Shown here: in pieces, positions 23,515 to 23,652 of the stretch
How positions within the stretch are numbered: the first letter of the stretch is position 1
Layout of the letters: every line of letters starts with the position of its first letter
Source of the DNA: JAVBLG01 sp031553655
GTDB lineage: Bacteria > Desulfobacterota > Desulfovibrionia > Desulfovibrionales > Desulfovibrionaceae
Assembly: GCA_031553655.1 (NCBI GenBank)
Contig: JAVBLG010000043.1
Span: forward strand, 1-23,652
Direction: 5' to 3'
DNA: 23,652 nucleotides
The notes under the pieces: generated by a model
Databases searched by the model: none
What the model was told of the DNA's origin: nothing
What the model saw: the letters and a program-made list of their open reading frames with translations, nothing else
Program-made: the position numbers and the translations under genes

Positions 23515-23652
23515 GGGGGGGGGGGGGGGGGGGGGGGGGGGTGTTGGAGGGTGGAGGTCAGCCACGGACCCCCGCCGCCACCCCGGCCGCCCGCCGCCGG
23601 AGATACGAGATAATAAGACAAAAGAAACAAATGAGTTATATGTAGAATGAGA
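23515..23652. other. G homopolymer and chimeric tail, probable artefact
   Basis: Twenty-seven G (23515-23541) are followed by about 110 bases that run from G/C-rich low complexity (23542-23600) to A-rich sequence, unlike anything else in the window. The homopolymer reads outward from the contig on the plus strand, the mirror of the C-tract at 1-100, as expected for dark-cycle poly-G joined into an assembly. The 9-mer ATACGAGAT in the tail matches the end of the Illumina P7 oligonucleotide, though a match this short may be chance. Confidence 0.8.

Overview
The window looks like one short-read contig from a Desulfovibrio-type deltaproteobacterium (Desulfobacterota). This is an inference from gene content and from the order PilZ - corC - lnt - prfB - GGDEF - flhG-like - HU - dapA, which I recall from Desulfovibrionaceae but could not check. 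Both ends carry homopolymers (C-rich at 1-100, 27 G at 23515-23541 followed by about 110 bases of foreign-looking sequence). These look like sequencing or assembly artefacts, so the trustworthy sequence is about 101-23514.

Left block, minus strand, 113-7885: a housekeeping and surface-control series transcribed right to left. It encodes a membrane-anchored PilZ protein, CorC-type CBS protein, apolipoprotein N-acyltransferase (lnt), release factor 2 (prfB, with a clear programmed +1 frameshift), a GGDEF-fold protein that has lost its catalytic residues, an FlhG/MinD-type ATPase, an HU/IHF-type DNA-binding protein and DapA. Tight spacing or overlap from PilZ to the GGDEF gene suggests one operon linking translation termination, lipoprotein maturation and c-di-GMP or flagellar control.

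Middle block, 7969-13623: a surface-glycan pair (WcbI-like protein and a NodZ/O-FucT-type fucosyltransferase-like protein, minus strand). Divergent from it is an Sfp-type phosphopantetheinyl transferase whose presumed ribosome site lies in a perfect 24-bp palindrome. The transferase gene overlaps tail-to-tail by 37 bp with an intact PAS-PAS-GGDEF diguanylate cyclase gene. An AT-rich divergent promoter region separates the cyclase from a secreted MltA-type lytic transglycosylase.

Trehalose block, 13713-17810: a GH15 glucoamylase/trehalase-like enzyme is divergent from a fused trehalose-6-phosphate synthase/phosphatase (OtsA-OtsB). Synthesis and possible breakdown of trehalose therefore flank one 132-bp control region. 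Downstream, 17811-18157 is a 347-bp gene-free stretch with a symmetric nested inverted repeat and a tandem motif, the least explained part of the window.

Right block, 18158-22898, plus strand: a zinc-ribbon/Yip1-type membrane protein, a small unrecognised protein, a lipoprotein, an NtrB-like membrane histidine kinase and an NtrC-type sigma-54 response regulator, probably co-transcribed. A DinB-superfamily protein (minus) closes the window. I saw no CRISPR array, rRNA, tRNA, transposase or phage gene, and no clearly new multi-gene system. The best leads for novelty are the nested repeat after otsAB, the palindrome at the transferase start, the catalytically degenerate GGDEF protein inside the prfB operon, and the lipoprotein-kinase-regulator group.
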